Shown here: piece by piece, positions 1 to 7,676 of the stretch
Position numbering within the stretch: position 1 is the stretch's first letter
Layout of the letters: the number at the start of each line of letters is the position of its first letter
Assembly: GCF_013177695.1 (NCBI RefSeq)
Contig: NZ_WOEY01000070.1
Span: 1-64,000 of the forward strand
From: Paraburkholderia solitsugae
Lineage (GTDB): Bacteria; Pseudomonadota; Gammaproteobacteria; Burkholderiales; Burkholderiaceae
Length of the DNA: 64,000 nt
Direction of reading: 5' to 3'
Program-made: the position numbers and the translations under genes
The notes under the pieces: generated by a model
The model's database searches: none
Told to the model about the DNA's origin: nothing
What the model saw: the letters and a program-made list of their open reading frames with translations, nothing else

Positions 1-561
1 CCGACGCCGCTGAACGTCACACCGCAGGGCGCGACCTATCAGGCCGGCGCGCCGTTGCTGCTCTACGAAACGCCGCGTGCGCAGCATATCGGCGACGTGC
101 TGACGATCCGCTTGTCGGAGTCGTACAGCGGCAACAATAGCGCGACCGCCGCCGCGAACCGATCGAGCAGCATTACTGCGACCGCCGCCGATCAGTCGAC
201 CAACGCCGCCGCGCGGCTCGCGAGGCTGTTCAACATTGGCTCGGCCAGTACTGACTACAAAGGGCAGGGCAGTCTCACCGATATCAGCGGCATGACCGGC
301 ACACTGGCCGTGACCGTGATCGGCACAATGTCGACCGGCAATCTGGTGGTGTCGGGCGAGAAGGTGATCGCGATGAGCGGCAACCGCGACCGCTTGCGCC
401 TGTCGGGCATCGTCAATCCGAAGGATATCGAAGCAGGCAACTATGTGGCGTCGAGCAAGGTCGCGAATGCGCGCATCGAGCAGGCGGGCGTGGGCATGGT
501 GTCCGACTCCACCACGATGGGCTGGCTGCAGAGAATGTTTCTGAGCGTGCTGACGTTCTAA
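1..561 (+). CDS. flgH: Flagellar L-ring protein FlgH, 5'-truncated by window edge
   Basis: FlgH is the outer-membrane lipoprotein that forms the L-ring around the flagellar rod. The reading frame is open from base 1, so the signal peptide and lipobox lie outside the window and only 186 C-terminal residues are seen. Family hallmarks are visible: a segment reading PLLLYETPRAQHIGD then LTIRLSE, the GNLVVSGEK strand, the SGIVNPKDI block, and the closing MGWLQRMFLSVL helix. No flgI or other flagellar gene follows, because the next gene is on the opposite strand, so this is the end of its transcription unit. Whether it belongs to a primary or a second flagellar cluster cannot be judged from here. 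Confidence 0.9.
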   Translation, partial: PTPLNVTPQGATYQAGAPLLLYETPRAQHIGDVLTIRLSESYSGNNSATAAANRSSSITATAADQSTNAAARLARLFNIGSASTDYKGQGSLTDISGMTGTLAVTVIGTMSTGNLVVSGEKVIAMSGNRDRLRLSGIVNPKDIEAGNYVASSKVANARIEQAGVGMVSDSTTMGWLQRMFLSVLTF

Positions 562-640
562 CGTCGCTGCGGGATAGTCGCGGGGTGCACGCGAGGTGCG
601 CATGAAGGTGCGCGACCTGCCGCGTACGTTCGCTGAAGCG

Positions 641-1390
641 CTACGCGAGCGCCGGCGCGTTGCGTTCCGCTGCGCCGATTTCGCCGTCTGGCACGAACAC
701 ATAGCCGCGTCCCCAGACGGTTTGCACATAGCGAGGCTCGGACGGATCCACTTCGATCAGCCGCCGCAAGCGCCAGATCGATACGTCGAGGCTGCGATTG
801 CGATGCGCCTCGCTATTGCCGTGCAGTTTCTCCAGCAACTGCGCGCGCGTGAGTACGGTCATCGCGTGCGTGACGAACACCTTGAGCATCGCGAATTCGC
901 TCGAACGCAGCGGGATGCGCTCGCCATCGCGGCACAATTCGCGCGCAGGAAAACTCACCTCGAAACGGCCGAAGCGATAGGGCGCGCGTTGCTCGGGTGC
1001 GCTCGGCGCAATCGTGCCGCGACGGCGCAGGACCGTGCGAATCCGCGCGACCAGCTCGCTTGGTTCGAATGGCTTGCCGAGATAGTCGTCGGCGCCGAGT
1101 TCGAGGCCGATCACTCGGTCGATCGGATCGGCGCGCGCGGTCAGCAGGATCACGGGAATATCGTCGCCGGCGACGCGCAATGCGCGCAGCGCGCTGATGC
1201 CGTCGAGCTCCGGCATCATGATGTCGAGCACGATCAGCGCGGGACGCTCGTCCTGCATTGCGCGCTGTAGCGCCATGCCGTGTTCGAGTGTGGACACCTT
1301 GAAGCCTCGTCCCAGCAGATATTCGCTGACGAGCTCGCGTACGACGGGGTCGTCGTCGACGACCAGAATGGATGGGTTCATTCGGGCCAT
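641..1390 (-). CDS. OmpR/PhoB-family response regulator
   Basis: This is a two-component DNA-binding regulator of 249 residues with a receiver domain (about 6-120) followed by a winged-helix output domain (about 145-240). The receiver is canonical: acidic cluster D12-D14, phosphoacceptor D56 in the VLDIMMPE motif, T84 and K106 in the GKP motif. The output domain has the expected end, RYVQTVWGRGYVFVPDG. Two start codons are possible, ATG at 1390 or ATG at 1381, and neither has a strong ribosome binding site. No sensor kinase is adjacent in the window, so its partner and signal are unknown. It lies convergent to flgH. Confidence 0.9.
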   Translation of the reverse strand: MARMNPSILVVDDDPVVRELVSEYLLGRGFKVSTLEHGMALQRAMQDERPALIVLDIMMPELDGISALRALRVAGDDIPVILLTARADPIDRVIGLELGADDYLGKPFEPSELVARIRTVLRRRGTIAPSAPEQRAPYRFGRFEVSFPARELCRDGERIPLRSSEFAMLKVFVTHAMTVLTRAQLLEKLHGNSEAHRNRSLDVSIWRLRRLIEVDPSEPRYVQTVWGRGYVFVPDGEIGAAERNAPALA

Positions 1391-1473
1391 CTTAGTGATC
1401 CGCGCGAGCGGCGCAAAGCGCGTAACGCTTTCGAATCCTTTCTCGTGTAAGAGACAGCAAGCAGGCTATGCGC

Positions 1474-2115
1474 CTAGTTTGCCAGCGACGTCTGGATGGT
1501 CTGCATCGGCTGCCGGGCCAGGTCGGTCTGATCGATCACCATCTTGTCGATCAGACCGTTCAGCTTGGTCGATGCGGTAGAGAAGCGGTCGGTGTTGAGG
1601 CCGCCGGTCTGATAACGCGCGGTGACGAGAATGCGCCCGTGCTGGATCAGCGTCAGATCGATGATCGACAGATACTGGATCGTTTCGTCGCTGAACGAGC
1701 GGCGGCCGTAATCGATCGCGGCGTTGTAGACGAGGCTTGCCTCGCAGCCGCCGGGCGAGGTGCCGGGATTGTAGACATCCGAACGAATGCCGCGCCGGTC
1801 GAGCGCCATTTGCAGCGCCGGCACGAAGTCGCCGGCCGACACCGCCTGATTCACTTCGATGCAGACGTTATGCACGTTCGCCGGCCGGCCATTGACGAAG
1901 GTCGGCGATGAGTAGTTCGCCGCGATCGCGTAGCCCGCCTGAATCACGGAGCCGGTGGCGTCGGCCGCCGAGATCAGCGTCCACGCGCAGCCGTTCAGAC
2001 CGAATGCGAGAGTGGCCGAGGCGGCGAGCCGAGCAACAGGCCGCCGCAACATGACCCACGCGGCCCAAGGGGCCCGCGTGAAAGCGTAAGCGCGCAAGCT
2101 TGGCGTAGAGGTCAT
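1474..2115 (-). CDS. Putative outer-membrane lipoprotein, function unknown
   Basis: The ORF encodes 213 residues. An internal ATG at 2052 (192 residues) would give a classic lipoprotein signal: a basic start MLRRPVARLA, a hydrophobic stretch, then an LNGC lipobox. The longer start adds about 20 residues and neither start has a strong ribosome binding site. The mature part has two further cysteines (in NVCIEV and GGCEASL) that could form a disulphide, and ends in a beta-rich segment with the pattern ILVTARYQTGG. This layout loosely resembles small Sbal_3080-type lipoproteins, which is a guess by eye. I do not recognise a specific function. It is transcribed in the same direction as the response regulator downstream. 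Confidence 0.65.
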   Translation of the reverse strand: MTSTPSLRAYAFTRAPWAAWVMLRRPVARLAASATLAFGLNGCAWTLISAADATGSVIQAGYAIAANYSSPTFVNGRPANVHNVCIEVNQAVSAGDFVPALQMALDRRGIRSDVYNPGTSPGGCEASLVYNAAIDYGRRSFSDETIQYLSIIDLTLIQHGRILVTARYQTGGLNTDRFSTASTKLNGLIDKMVIDQTDLARQPMQTIQTSLAN

Positions 2116-2219
2116 GATGCGGTGCCTGGTGGCGGTGAAGGGTCTTGGCGAATAAAAGGCAGGGCGCTAGCGAATAGCGGCTGATAGCGGCGGCGGAGGG
2201 TGGCAAAAAAGACCCACGC

Positions 2220-2681
2220 TCAGCGCGTGACGCGCAGGCGTAATTCGTTTTGCCCTTGCACGCTTGCCGTGACGTTCACGCGCCGGTCATCGGTGGTGAC
2301 GATGAAATGCTGACGCGTCGGCGTGTTGACGTCATGCACGACGTTCGGAAAGCAGGCAGCGATATCGGCGCCGAGTTCTTCAAGCGGATCGTTGACGACG
2401 CCGTCGGCTTGCCAGTGCGCGCGCCAGTGGCAGTCATAGGCGTGCGTGTTGGCGCGGCAGTCGTCCGCGGGAGACATACCCGGCACTTGTGCGGCGGGTT
2501 GCGCGCGCAGCTGCTTGAAGTCGGGTGCGTCGACGATGTGTTTGAGCGCGGGGCAAACGTCCGCCGGCTCATTGGGCTGGGTGGGTTGCGCGGCGTACGC
2601 GGCGCTCGTGAGCAGCAGGGCTGCGCCAAGAGCAAGCGCGATGCGCTGGGTCAAAGGATGGGAGCGGTGATCGAATGACAT
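2220..2681 (-). CDS. Hypothetical periplasmic protein
   Basis: From the ATG at 2681 the product has 153 residues and starts with a clear Sec signal peptide: MSFDHRSHPLTQR, then a hydrophobic ALGAALLLTSAAYA stretch with probable cleavage after AYA. The frame is open further upstream to 2945, but that extension is low-quality sequence and would run into the neighbouring SDR gene, so the internal start is preferred. The mature protein has four cysteines (near VCPALKH, DDCRAN, YDCHWR and ACFPNV), suggesting two disulphides. I recognise no family and infer no function. Confidence 0.6.
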   Translation of the reverse strand: MSFDHRSHPLTQRIALALGAALLLTSAAYAAQPTQPNEPADVCPALKHIVDAPDFKQLRAQPAAQVPGMSPADDCRANTHAYDCHWRAHWQADGVVNDPLEELGADIAACFPNVVHDVNTPTRQHFIVTTDDRRVNVTASVQGQNELRLRVTR

Positions 2682-2922
2682 GTGCGGAGAGTCCCGTAGC
2701 AGTGAGTGGCGTGGCGGGCCGCGCGTGGTACGGCCAGCACGACTATCGTCGCTGCTACGAGGGTTTTTCAAAGCGTGGAACAGCTTGCCCGCTTCGTAAA
2801 TGCTTTCGAACTCTTCTCGCGTGTTTCTGGATGTTGCGGTGAGTTGCCTGGCGGCACGGTGGGTTGTCAGAATGTGCGGCGTGTCGGCTGGCGGCGAGTT
2901 GCGCTGACGAGTGGCGCGTTGC

Positions 2923-3750
2923 CTAGCCGAGCGTGAGGCCGCCATCGATATGGATCACCTGCCCGGTGATGTGACGCGCTTCATCGGAGAGCAGGAACGC
3001 GATCAGCGCGGCGATATCCGCGGGCTCGGCGACATGACCGAGCGGCGTCGCTTCGGCGGCGCGAGTCCACACCGATGCATTATCGGCACTTGGGCCGCGA
3101 TCTTTACGGGTGTAGCCGGGCGCCACGCAATTGACCGTCACGCCATGCGGAGCAAGTTCGGCGGCTGCGGTTTTAGCCAGCGATTCGAGTGCCGCTTTTG
3201 CCGCTGCCGTAGCGGCGAACGGTGCATCCGCGCGATAGCGATGCGCGACGAACGAACTGAGCGCGACCACGCGGCCCCGCTTGGAGGTTTCCAATGCGGG
3301 CGTCGCACGCTTGACGAGCGCGGCGAACGCGGCCGGCATGGCGGCGAAGGCAGCGCTGAATGTATCCGCGTCCAGCGCGTTGAGCGTTTGCCGTTGCGCG
3401 TGGCCGGCGTTTGCGACCAGTTGATCGAGCGCACCGAGGCTCGCGAGCGTTTGATGAATCACGTGTTCGGCGGCGCCGCGTTCGGCCAGATCGCCGAACA
3501 CCGTCGCACAGCGCGCGCCGTTCGCGGTGCAATCGGCGGCGACTTGCGCAAGACGCTGGCGCGCTTCGTCGTCGGCGCCGCGTGCGTGCAGCATCAACGC
3601 GGTGCGTGGCGCGGCAATACGCCGGGCCAGTGCCGCGCCGATGCCGGAGCCCGCGCCGGTGATCAGGACGACGCGATCGAGTTCGGCGCCGCTCATACCC
3701 GTCGTACTGCTCGCGTCACGTGTACTGCTCATAGCGCTCACGCCACTCAT
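2923..3750 (-). CDS. SDR-family protein with atypical active site
   Basis: A short-chain dehydrogenase/reductase fold of 275 residues. The NAD(P)-binding motif TGAGSGIG is at 31-38, the structural NAG motif at 114-116, a serine pair at 165-166, and the C-terminal VAPGYTRKD and HIDGG blocks are present. At the active site the invariant Tyr-x3-Lys is changed: Lys is K185, but four residues earlier there is T181 (TAAAK). The nearby aromatic residues are F178 and Y172. The start ATG overlaps the stop of the upstream ABC transporter gene by four bases (ATGA), so the two are translationally coupled. The first 20 residues are poorly conserved in type, and an internal Met at residue 19 is possible. 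Confidence 0.8.
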   Translation of the reverse strand: MSGVSAMSSTRDASSTTGMSGAELDRVVLITGAGSGIGAALARRIAAPRTALMLHARGADDEARQRLAQVAADCTANGARCATVFGDLAERGAAEHVIHQTLASLGALDQLVANAGHAQRQTLNALDADTFSAAFAAMPAAFAALVKRATPALETSKRGRVVALSSFVAHRYRADAPFAATAAAKAALESLAKTAAAELAPHGVTVNCVAPGYTRKDRGPSADNASVWTRAAEATPLGHVAEPADIAALIAFLLSDEARHITGQVIHIDGGLTLG

Positions 3751-5498
3751 GCGGCGACCGGCTCGGCCGAGCGCTCGACATCAAGCGTGTCGCCATGGAA
3801 CGCCGCCAGCGATTCGCGATGCGCGACACTGACAATCGCCGCCTTCGGCAGACGCTCGGTGAACACGTGATAGAGACGTGCTTCGTTTTCCGCATCGAGC
3901 GCGCTGGTCGCTTCGTCGAGGAACAGATAGTCCGGCTTGTGCAGCAGCACGCGTGCGCCGGCGAGACGCTGTTGTTCGCCCGGCGAGAGAATGCGCGTCC
4001 AGTGCCCCGATTCCTTCAGGCGGTCGGCGTATTCCGACAGGTGGCAGGTGACGAGCGCTTCGCGGCATTCGTCGTCGGTGTAGGTGTCCGCGGAAGACGG
4101 ATAGGTGAGCGCGGCTTTCAGCGTGCCGATCGGCATGTAGCTGACCTGCGGAATGAACATCATGCGCGCGTTGACCGGTGCGTCGATCGAGCCGTCGCCG
4201 AACGGCCACAAGCCGGCGAGTGCGCGCATCAGCGTGCTCTTGCCCGAGCCGGACGGGCCACGTACCAGCCAGCGTGAGCCCGGCGTGATCGCGATATCGC
4301 GGATGCGCGACAGCGGATTGCCGTTCGGCAGCGAAAGCTGAAGGCCGTCGGTGGTGAGCTTGTCTTCGTCGACAAGATGCAGATTGATGCCGCCATGCGC
4401 GGTAGCGGGCGAGACCGATTCCTTCAGCCGTGGCGCGTGCACGACGCGTTTGAATTCACGCAACCGGTTCACCGTCGCGCGCCATTCAACGAGGCTGCCG
4501 TAACTATTGATGAACCACGAAAACGAATCGCTGACGGTGCCGAAGGCGCTTGAGATCTGCATCAGAACGCCGAACGTGAAAGCGCCCGCAAAGTATCGGG
4601 GCGCGGCGACCACGATCGGAAAGATGATCGCGATCTGACCATAGAAGCTCAGCACGAAGGTGAGCCGCTTGGTGTACTTCATCACTTGCCACCAGTTGTC
4701 GCGAATGCGGCCGAACAGCGAATGCGCGTTCGTCTTCTCCGTTTCCATGCCGTTGTAGAAGGCAATCTGCTCGGCGTTTTCACGCAGACGGATCAGGCCA
4801 AAACGGAAATCCGCCTCGACTTTCTGCGCCTGGTAGTTGATCGGCACGAGCGGATGGCCGACCTTCTGGATGATCAGCGAGCCGACCACCGCGTAGAGCG
4901 CCGCGGCCCACACCATGTAGCCCGGAATCTGCACCGGCATGCCGCCGAGCGTGATGCTCAATGCGCCGGCCAGCGACCACAGGATCGTGATGAACGACAC
5001 CAGCGTGACGACGGTGGACAACAGGTCGAGCGTGAGCGAGAGCGTGGTGGTGGCGAATGATTGCAGGTCGTCGCTGATCCGCTGGTCGGGGTTGTCGGCG
5101 AGCCGGTCGCGTTCGATCCGGTAGAAGGCGCTGTCGTCCAGCCATTCGTTGAGGTAGCGCGTGGTCAGCCATTGGCGCCAGCGGAAGCCGAGCATCTGGC
5201 GCAGATAGCGGCCGTACACCGCGAGGATGATGAAGCCGAACGCGAGCCCCGAGAACACCATCAGCAGGTGCGGGAAATCATGGACGTTCTTGGATTGCAG
5301 CGCGTTGTAGAAGTCGGCGCTCCAGCGATTCAGGCGCACGTTGATCCACACGACGAGCAGATTCATCACGATGATCGCGATGAGCAGTCCCCACGCCGTT
5401 TTTCGTTCTTCGGAAACCCAGTAAGGTTTGATCAGACTCCAGGCGGAGACTTTGTCGTCCGGCGGCAGCGCGGGGCGGGAAGCGGTATTCGTTGTCAT
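3747..5498 (-). CDS. ABC transporter, fused permease-ATPase of the SbmA/BacA/YddA type
   Basis: A single-chain half transporter of 583 residues. The N-terminal part carries about six membrane helices of the SbmA/BacA-like type (starting SAWSLIKPYWVSEERK), and the C-terminal ATPase has Walker A GPSGSGKST, signature LSPGEQQRL and Walker B YLFLDEATSALD. It would act as a homodimer in the inner membrane. Relatives export or import peptides or vitamin-like compounds, but the substrate is not readable from sequence. ATG 5498 is chosen because AGGA sits at the right distance. The frame stays open to 5570, but that part is a GC-rich repetitive leader. It is coupled to the SDR gene downstream. Confidence 0.85.
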   Translation of the reverse strand: MTTNTASRPALPPDDKVSAWSLIKPYWVSEERKTAWGLLIAIIVMNLLVVWINVRLNRWSADFYNALQSKNVHDFPHLLMVFSGLAFGFIILAVYGRYLRQMLGFRWRQWLTTRYLNEWLDDSAFYRIERDRLADNPDQRISDDLQSFATTTLSLTLDLLSTVVTLVSFITILWSLAGALSITLGGMPVQIPGYMVWAAALYAVVGSLIIQKVGHPLVPINYQAQKVEADFRFGLIRLRENAEQIAFYNGMETEKTNAHSLFGRIRDNWWQVMKYTKRLTFVLSFYGQIAIIFPIVVAAPRYFAGAFTFGVLMQISSAFGTVSDSFSWFINSYGSLVEWRATVNRLREFKRVVHAPRLKESVSPATAHGGINLHLVDEDKLTTDGLQLSLPNGNPLSRIRDIAITPGSRWLVRGPSGSGKSTLMRALAGLWPFGDGSIDAPVNARMMFIPQVSYMPIGTLKAALTYPSSADTYTDDECREALVTCHLSEYADRLKESGHWTRILSPGEQQRLAGARVLLHKPDYLFLDEATSALDAENEARLYHVFTERLPKAAIVSVAHRESLAAFHGDTLDVERSAEPVAA

Positions 5499-5838
5499 GA
5501 GCATCCTGATGAAGTGCTGGCCCATCCGGGCTGACCCATGTCGGGCTGGCCCCAGGCGGGCCGGCCCCACGGTAGGTTTACGGTGCGTGCCCCGGGCGTC
5601 GTGCCCGACGAACGCCCGCCCGGGTGAGCGACCGATTCTGGCGCGAAGCCCTTAAGTGAAAATTAATTTCCGCTCAGAGGCCTCGTCTCGATGCCGCGGT
5701 CGTGCGGGCGGCTAAGCATACCGCCCGCACGACCGCGGCATCCGGTCTTGGCATTGTGCCAGAGCGCCGCATTCGGCCATATTGATGAATTGAATGATGG
5801 TGCCGGATCAACTGCGCGCGATTGCATGGGCCGCTGGT
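5499..5838. other. Intergenic region upstream of the ABC transporter and thi operon
   Basis: No gene is supported in this gap. Next to the ABC gene is a short GC-rich block (about 5510-5580) of imprecise tandem repeats built around GGGCTGGCCCC-like units. A 22-bp perfect inverted repeat lies at 5690-5742. The rest is unremarkable up to the thi promoter at 5839. Confidence 0.6.
5690..5742. repeat. Perfect 22-bp inverted repeat (stem-loop)
   Basis: Arms 5690-5711 and 5721-5742 are exact reverse complements, separated by a 9-nt loop (CTAAGCATA). The arms start GATGCCGCGG and are very GC-rich. There is no T-run on either side, and it sits between divergently transcribed genes rather than behind one, so a simple intrinsic terminator is not the obvious reading. 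It could be a protein-binding site, a mobile palindromic repeat, or a barrier between the two divergent promoters. Confidence 0.85.
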
Positions 5839-5868
5839 TTGCGGGCGTCGCGCCTTTTATGGTCTAAT
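5839..5868 (+). promoter_or_regulatory. Probable sigma-70 promoter of the thi operon
   Basis: A -35-like TTGCGG at 5839-5844 is followed after 18 bp by TCTAAT at 5863-5868, one mismatch from the -10 consensus. Transcription would begin near 5875, a few bases before the TPP riboswitch aptamer. Confidence 0.5.
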
Positions 5869-5881
5869 GACCTTCGACGAA

Positions 5882-5985
5882 ACAGGGGTGCTTTGCCCAC
5901 AGGTTGCGTGATTTTCATGCAGCGGCGGCGAGGCTGAGAGAGACCCTTTGCACCCGATCCGGGTAATACCGGCGCGGGAAGTTTC
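5882..5985 (+). promoter_or_regulatory. TPP riboswitch (THI element)
   Basis: The conserved aptamer parts are all visible: CAGGGGTGC opening P1/P2 near 5883, GGCTGAGAGA near 5932-5941, CCCTTTGCACCCGATC near 5944, and GGGTAATACCGGCG near 5961. The element senses thiamine pyrophosphate and reduces expression of the downstream thiamine genes. About 240 nt separate the aptamer from thiO, room for an expression platform and a small ORF. No obvious T-run terminator follows at once, so control of translation initiation is plausible. Confidence 0.95.
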
Positions 5986-6113
5986 CGGAAGCAGCCAGTC
6001 TTCCATTCCCCGCCGGGCGGCGTCCGTCATTGGACGCGCATGTTGCCCGGCCGGCCTCACCCGCCGGTTTCGTCCTGGGTACGTGCATTTTTTGGCCGTA
6101 CGGAAAGGACTCG

Positions 6114-6230
6114 ATGACCGCCTATTCTTCAGACATGTGTTTTGCTCTTCGCCACGCTTTCGCCGGTTATGCCGGCGCGCCGTGCTGCTTTAGCCTTGCT
6201 TGCCGTTGTGACACGGAGTGGGCGCGATGA
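6114..6230 (+). CDS. Possible small Cys-rich leader ORF coupled to thiO
   Basis: A 38-codon ORF starts at ATG 6114, preceded by a good ribosome binding site (GGAAAGGA, four bases before the start). Its TGA stop at 6228-6230 overlaps the thiO ATG at 6227 in an ATGA arrangement. The peptide begins MTAYSSDMC and contains five cysteines, mostly in its second half. I know no family for it. The position between TPP riboswitch and first thi gene, and the stop-start overlap, suggest translational coupling, so the riboswitch could act on this ORF's start site. It could equally be chance. Confidence 0.35.
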   Translation: MTAYSSDMCFALRHAFAGYAGAPCCFSLACRCDTEWAR

Positions 6231-7357
6231 ATCGTTCTGGTCAACCCGATTTCGCAGTACTTGGCGGCGGGCTGTGCGGGCGCCTCGTCGCGTGGCGCCT
6301 CGCCGGTGAAGGGCATCGCGTGGCGCTCTACGAGCGTGGCGATGCCGCGGGCACGCAAGCCGCGGCCTGGGTCGCCGCCGCCATGCTGGCGCCGCTGGCC
6401 GAAGCCGCCAGTGCTGAACTGCTGATCGCACGTCTCGGCGCGAGTTCGCTCGACACCTGGCCACAAGTGCTGGCCGAATTGCCCGAACCGGTGTTCTTCC
6501 AGCGTAATGGCACGCTGGTCGTATGGCATCACGCCGACCGTACCGAAGCACCGCTGTTCGAACGCCGTGTGCGCTCGAACGCGCCTGCTGAATTGCTCGA
6601 CGGCGGCTTCGTCAAGCTGGCCGGTGCCCAGCTCGGCGCCGCCGAGCCCGCGTTGGCAGGCCGCTTCAACCAGGGCTGGCTGCTGCCGCGCGAGGGCCAA
6701 CTGGATAACCGCCAGGTGCTGGCCGCGCTTGCTGCGGGCCTCGCCCAGCGCGGTGTCGAAACACACTGGAACACGCCGGTCGACGATCATGCGCTGCCGC
6801 CCGCGCACATCACGATCGACTGCCGGGGTCTGGGCGCGAAGCCGGTGCTGCCCACGCTGCGCGGCATCCGCGGCGAAGTCGCCCGCGTGCATGCGCCGGG
6901 TATCAAGCTGACGCGGCCGGTACGCCTGCTGCATCCGCGCTACCCGCTTTATATCGCGCCGAAGCCGAACGATCTCTACGTGATCGGCGCGACAGAGGTG
7001 GAAGGCGAGGACATGTCGCCGGTCAGTGTGCGCTCGGCGCTCGAGCTGCTGAGCGCGGCGTTTTCCGTGCATCCCGGCTTCGGCGAGGCACGCATCCTCG
7101 AACTGAATTCGCAGTGCCGCCCGACTTTGCCGGACCACCGTCCGGCCTTGCTGTGGGATGGCGCGCAAACGCTGCGCGTGAACGGCCTGTACCGGCACGG
7201 CTACATGATCGTGCCCGAAGTCGCCGACGAAGCCGTGCGCTTCGCCGCGGCGCTGCTCGACGGCCGCATCGGCGACGCCGATGCCTTCGCTGACTGGCAA
7301 AGTGCCGCGCGTTGGAGCGAGCTGTTTCAACTGGATTCCACGCGGGAGCCGGCATGA
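6227..7357 (+). CDS. thiO: Glycine oxidase-like FAD enzyme ThiO
   Basis: ThiO oxidises glycine to the imine used for the thiazole ring of thiamine. The 376-residue product has the FAD-binding GGGLCG motif at about 13-18, a DAO-type body (AAWVAAAMLAP; GWLLPREGQLDNRQVL) and a C-terminal FAD-contact segment GLYRHGYMIVPEVA. ATG 6227 is preferred because GGAG lies at normal distance. A GTG at 6218 is possible. It is the first recognised gene of thiO-thiS-thiG-thiE under the TPP riboswitch, and that neighbourhood supports ThiO over generic DAO-family enzymes. Confidence 0.88.
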   Translation: MNRSGQPDFAVLGGGLCGRLVAWRLAGEGHRVALYERGDAAGTQAAAWVAAAMLAPLAEAASAELLIARLGASSLDTWPQVLAELPEPVFFQRNGTLVVWHHADRTEAPLFERRVRSNAPAELLDGGFVKLAGAQLGAAEPALAGRFNQGWLLPREGQLDNRQVLAALAAGLAQRGVETHWNTPVDDHALPPAHITIDCRGLGAKPVLPTLRGIRGEVARVHAPGIKLTRPVRLLHPRYPLYIAPKPNDLYVIGATEVEGEDMSPVSVRSALELLSAAFSVHPGFGEARILELNSQCRPTLPDHRPALLWDGAQTLRVNGLYRHGYMIVPEVADEAVRFAAALLDGRIGDADAFADWQSAARWSELFQLDSTREPA

Positions 7358-7445
7358 GCGTTGCGCGCGTGCTGGTGAGTTAACCGCAGGCAAACAAGCG
7401 CGCGTCGAGCCGCTCCCGCCATCGATTGAACCGTATTCGAACACC

Positions 7446-7643
7446 ATGGACATTCATATCAATCAGAAGCCGTTGTCGCTGCCCGAAGGCGCGACTGTTG
7501 CCGATGCGCTCGCCGCGTTCGGCGCGCGTCCGCCGTTCGCGGTCGCGTTGAACGGCGATTTCGTCGCACGTACCCAGCATGCGGCGCGCGCGCTGCAGCC
7601 GGGCGACAAGCTCGATGTCGTGCAACCCGTGGCCGGCGGCTAA
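7446..7643 (+). CDS. thiS: Sulfur carrier protein ThiS
   Basis: ThiS is the small ubiquitin-like protein whose C-terminal Gly-Gly is adenylated and thiocarboxylated to deliver sulfur for thiazole formation. The product has 65 residues, the usual size, begins MDIHINQKPLSLPEG and ends VVQPVAGG. The ATG at 7446 removes an unlikely 55-codon upstream extension of the same frame. It is followed after 33 bases by thiG, its partner enzyme. Confidence 0.95.
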   Translation: MDIHINQKPLSLPEGATVADALAAFGARPPFAVALNGDFVARTQHAARALQPGDKLDVVQPVAGG

Positions 7644-7676
7644 GCCCCGCACCACGCATTGCCGGAGACCAGGACT

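Noticed and set aside
2911..3870. Plus-strand ORF (319 codons) opposite the SDR gene
   Set aside because: Arg/Cys-rich shadow frame; the SDR Rossmann motifs are on the minus strand.
6167..7453. Minus-strand ORF (428 codons) opposite thiO
   Set aside because: Antisense shadow of thiO, with Arg/His/Gln-rich sequence and no motifs.
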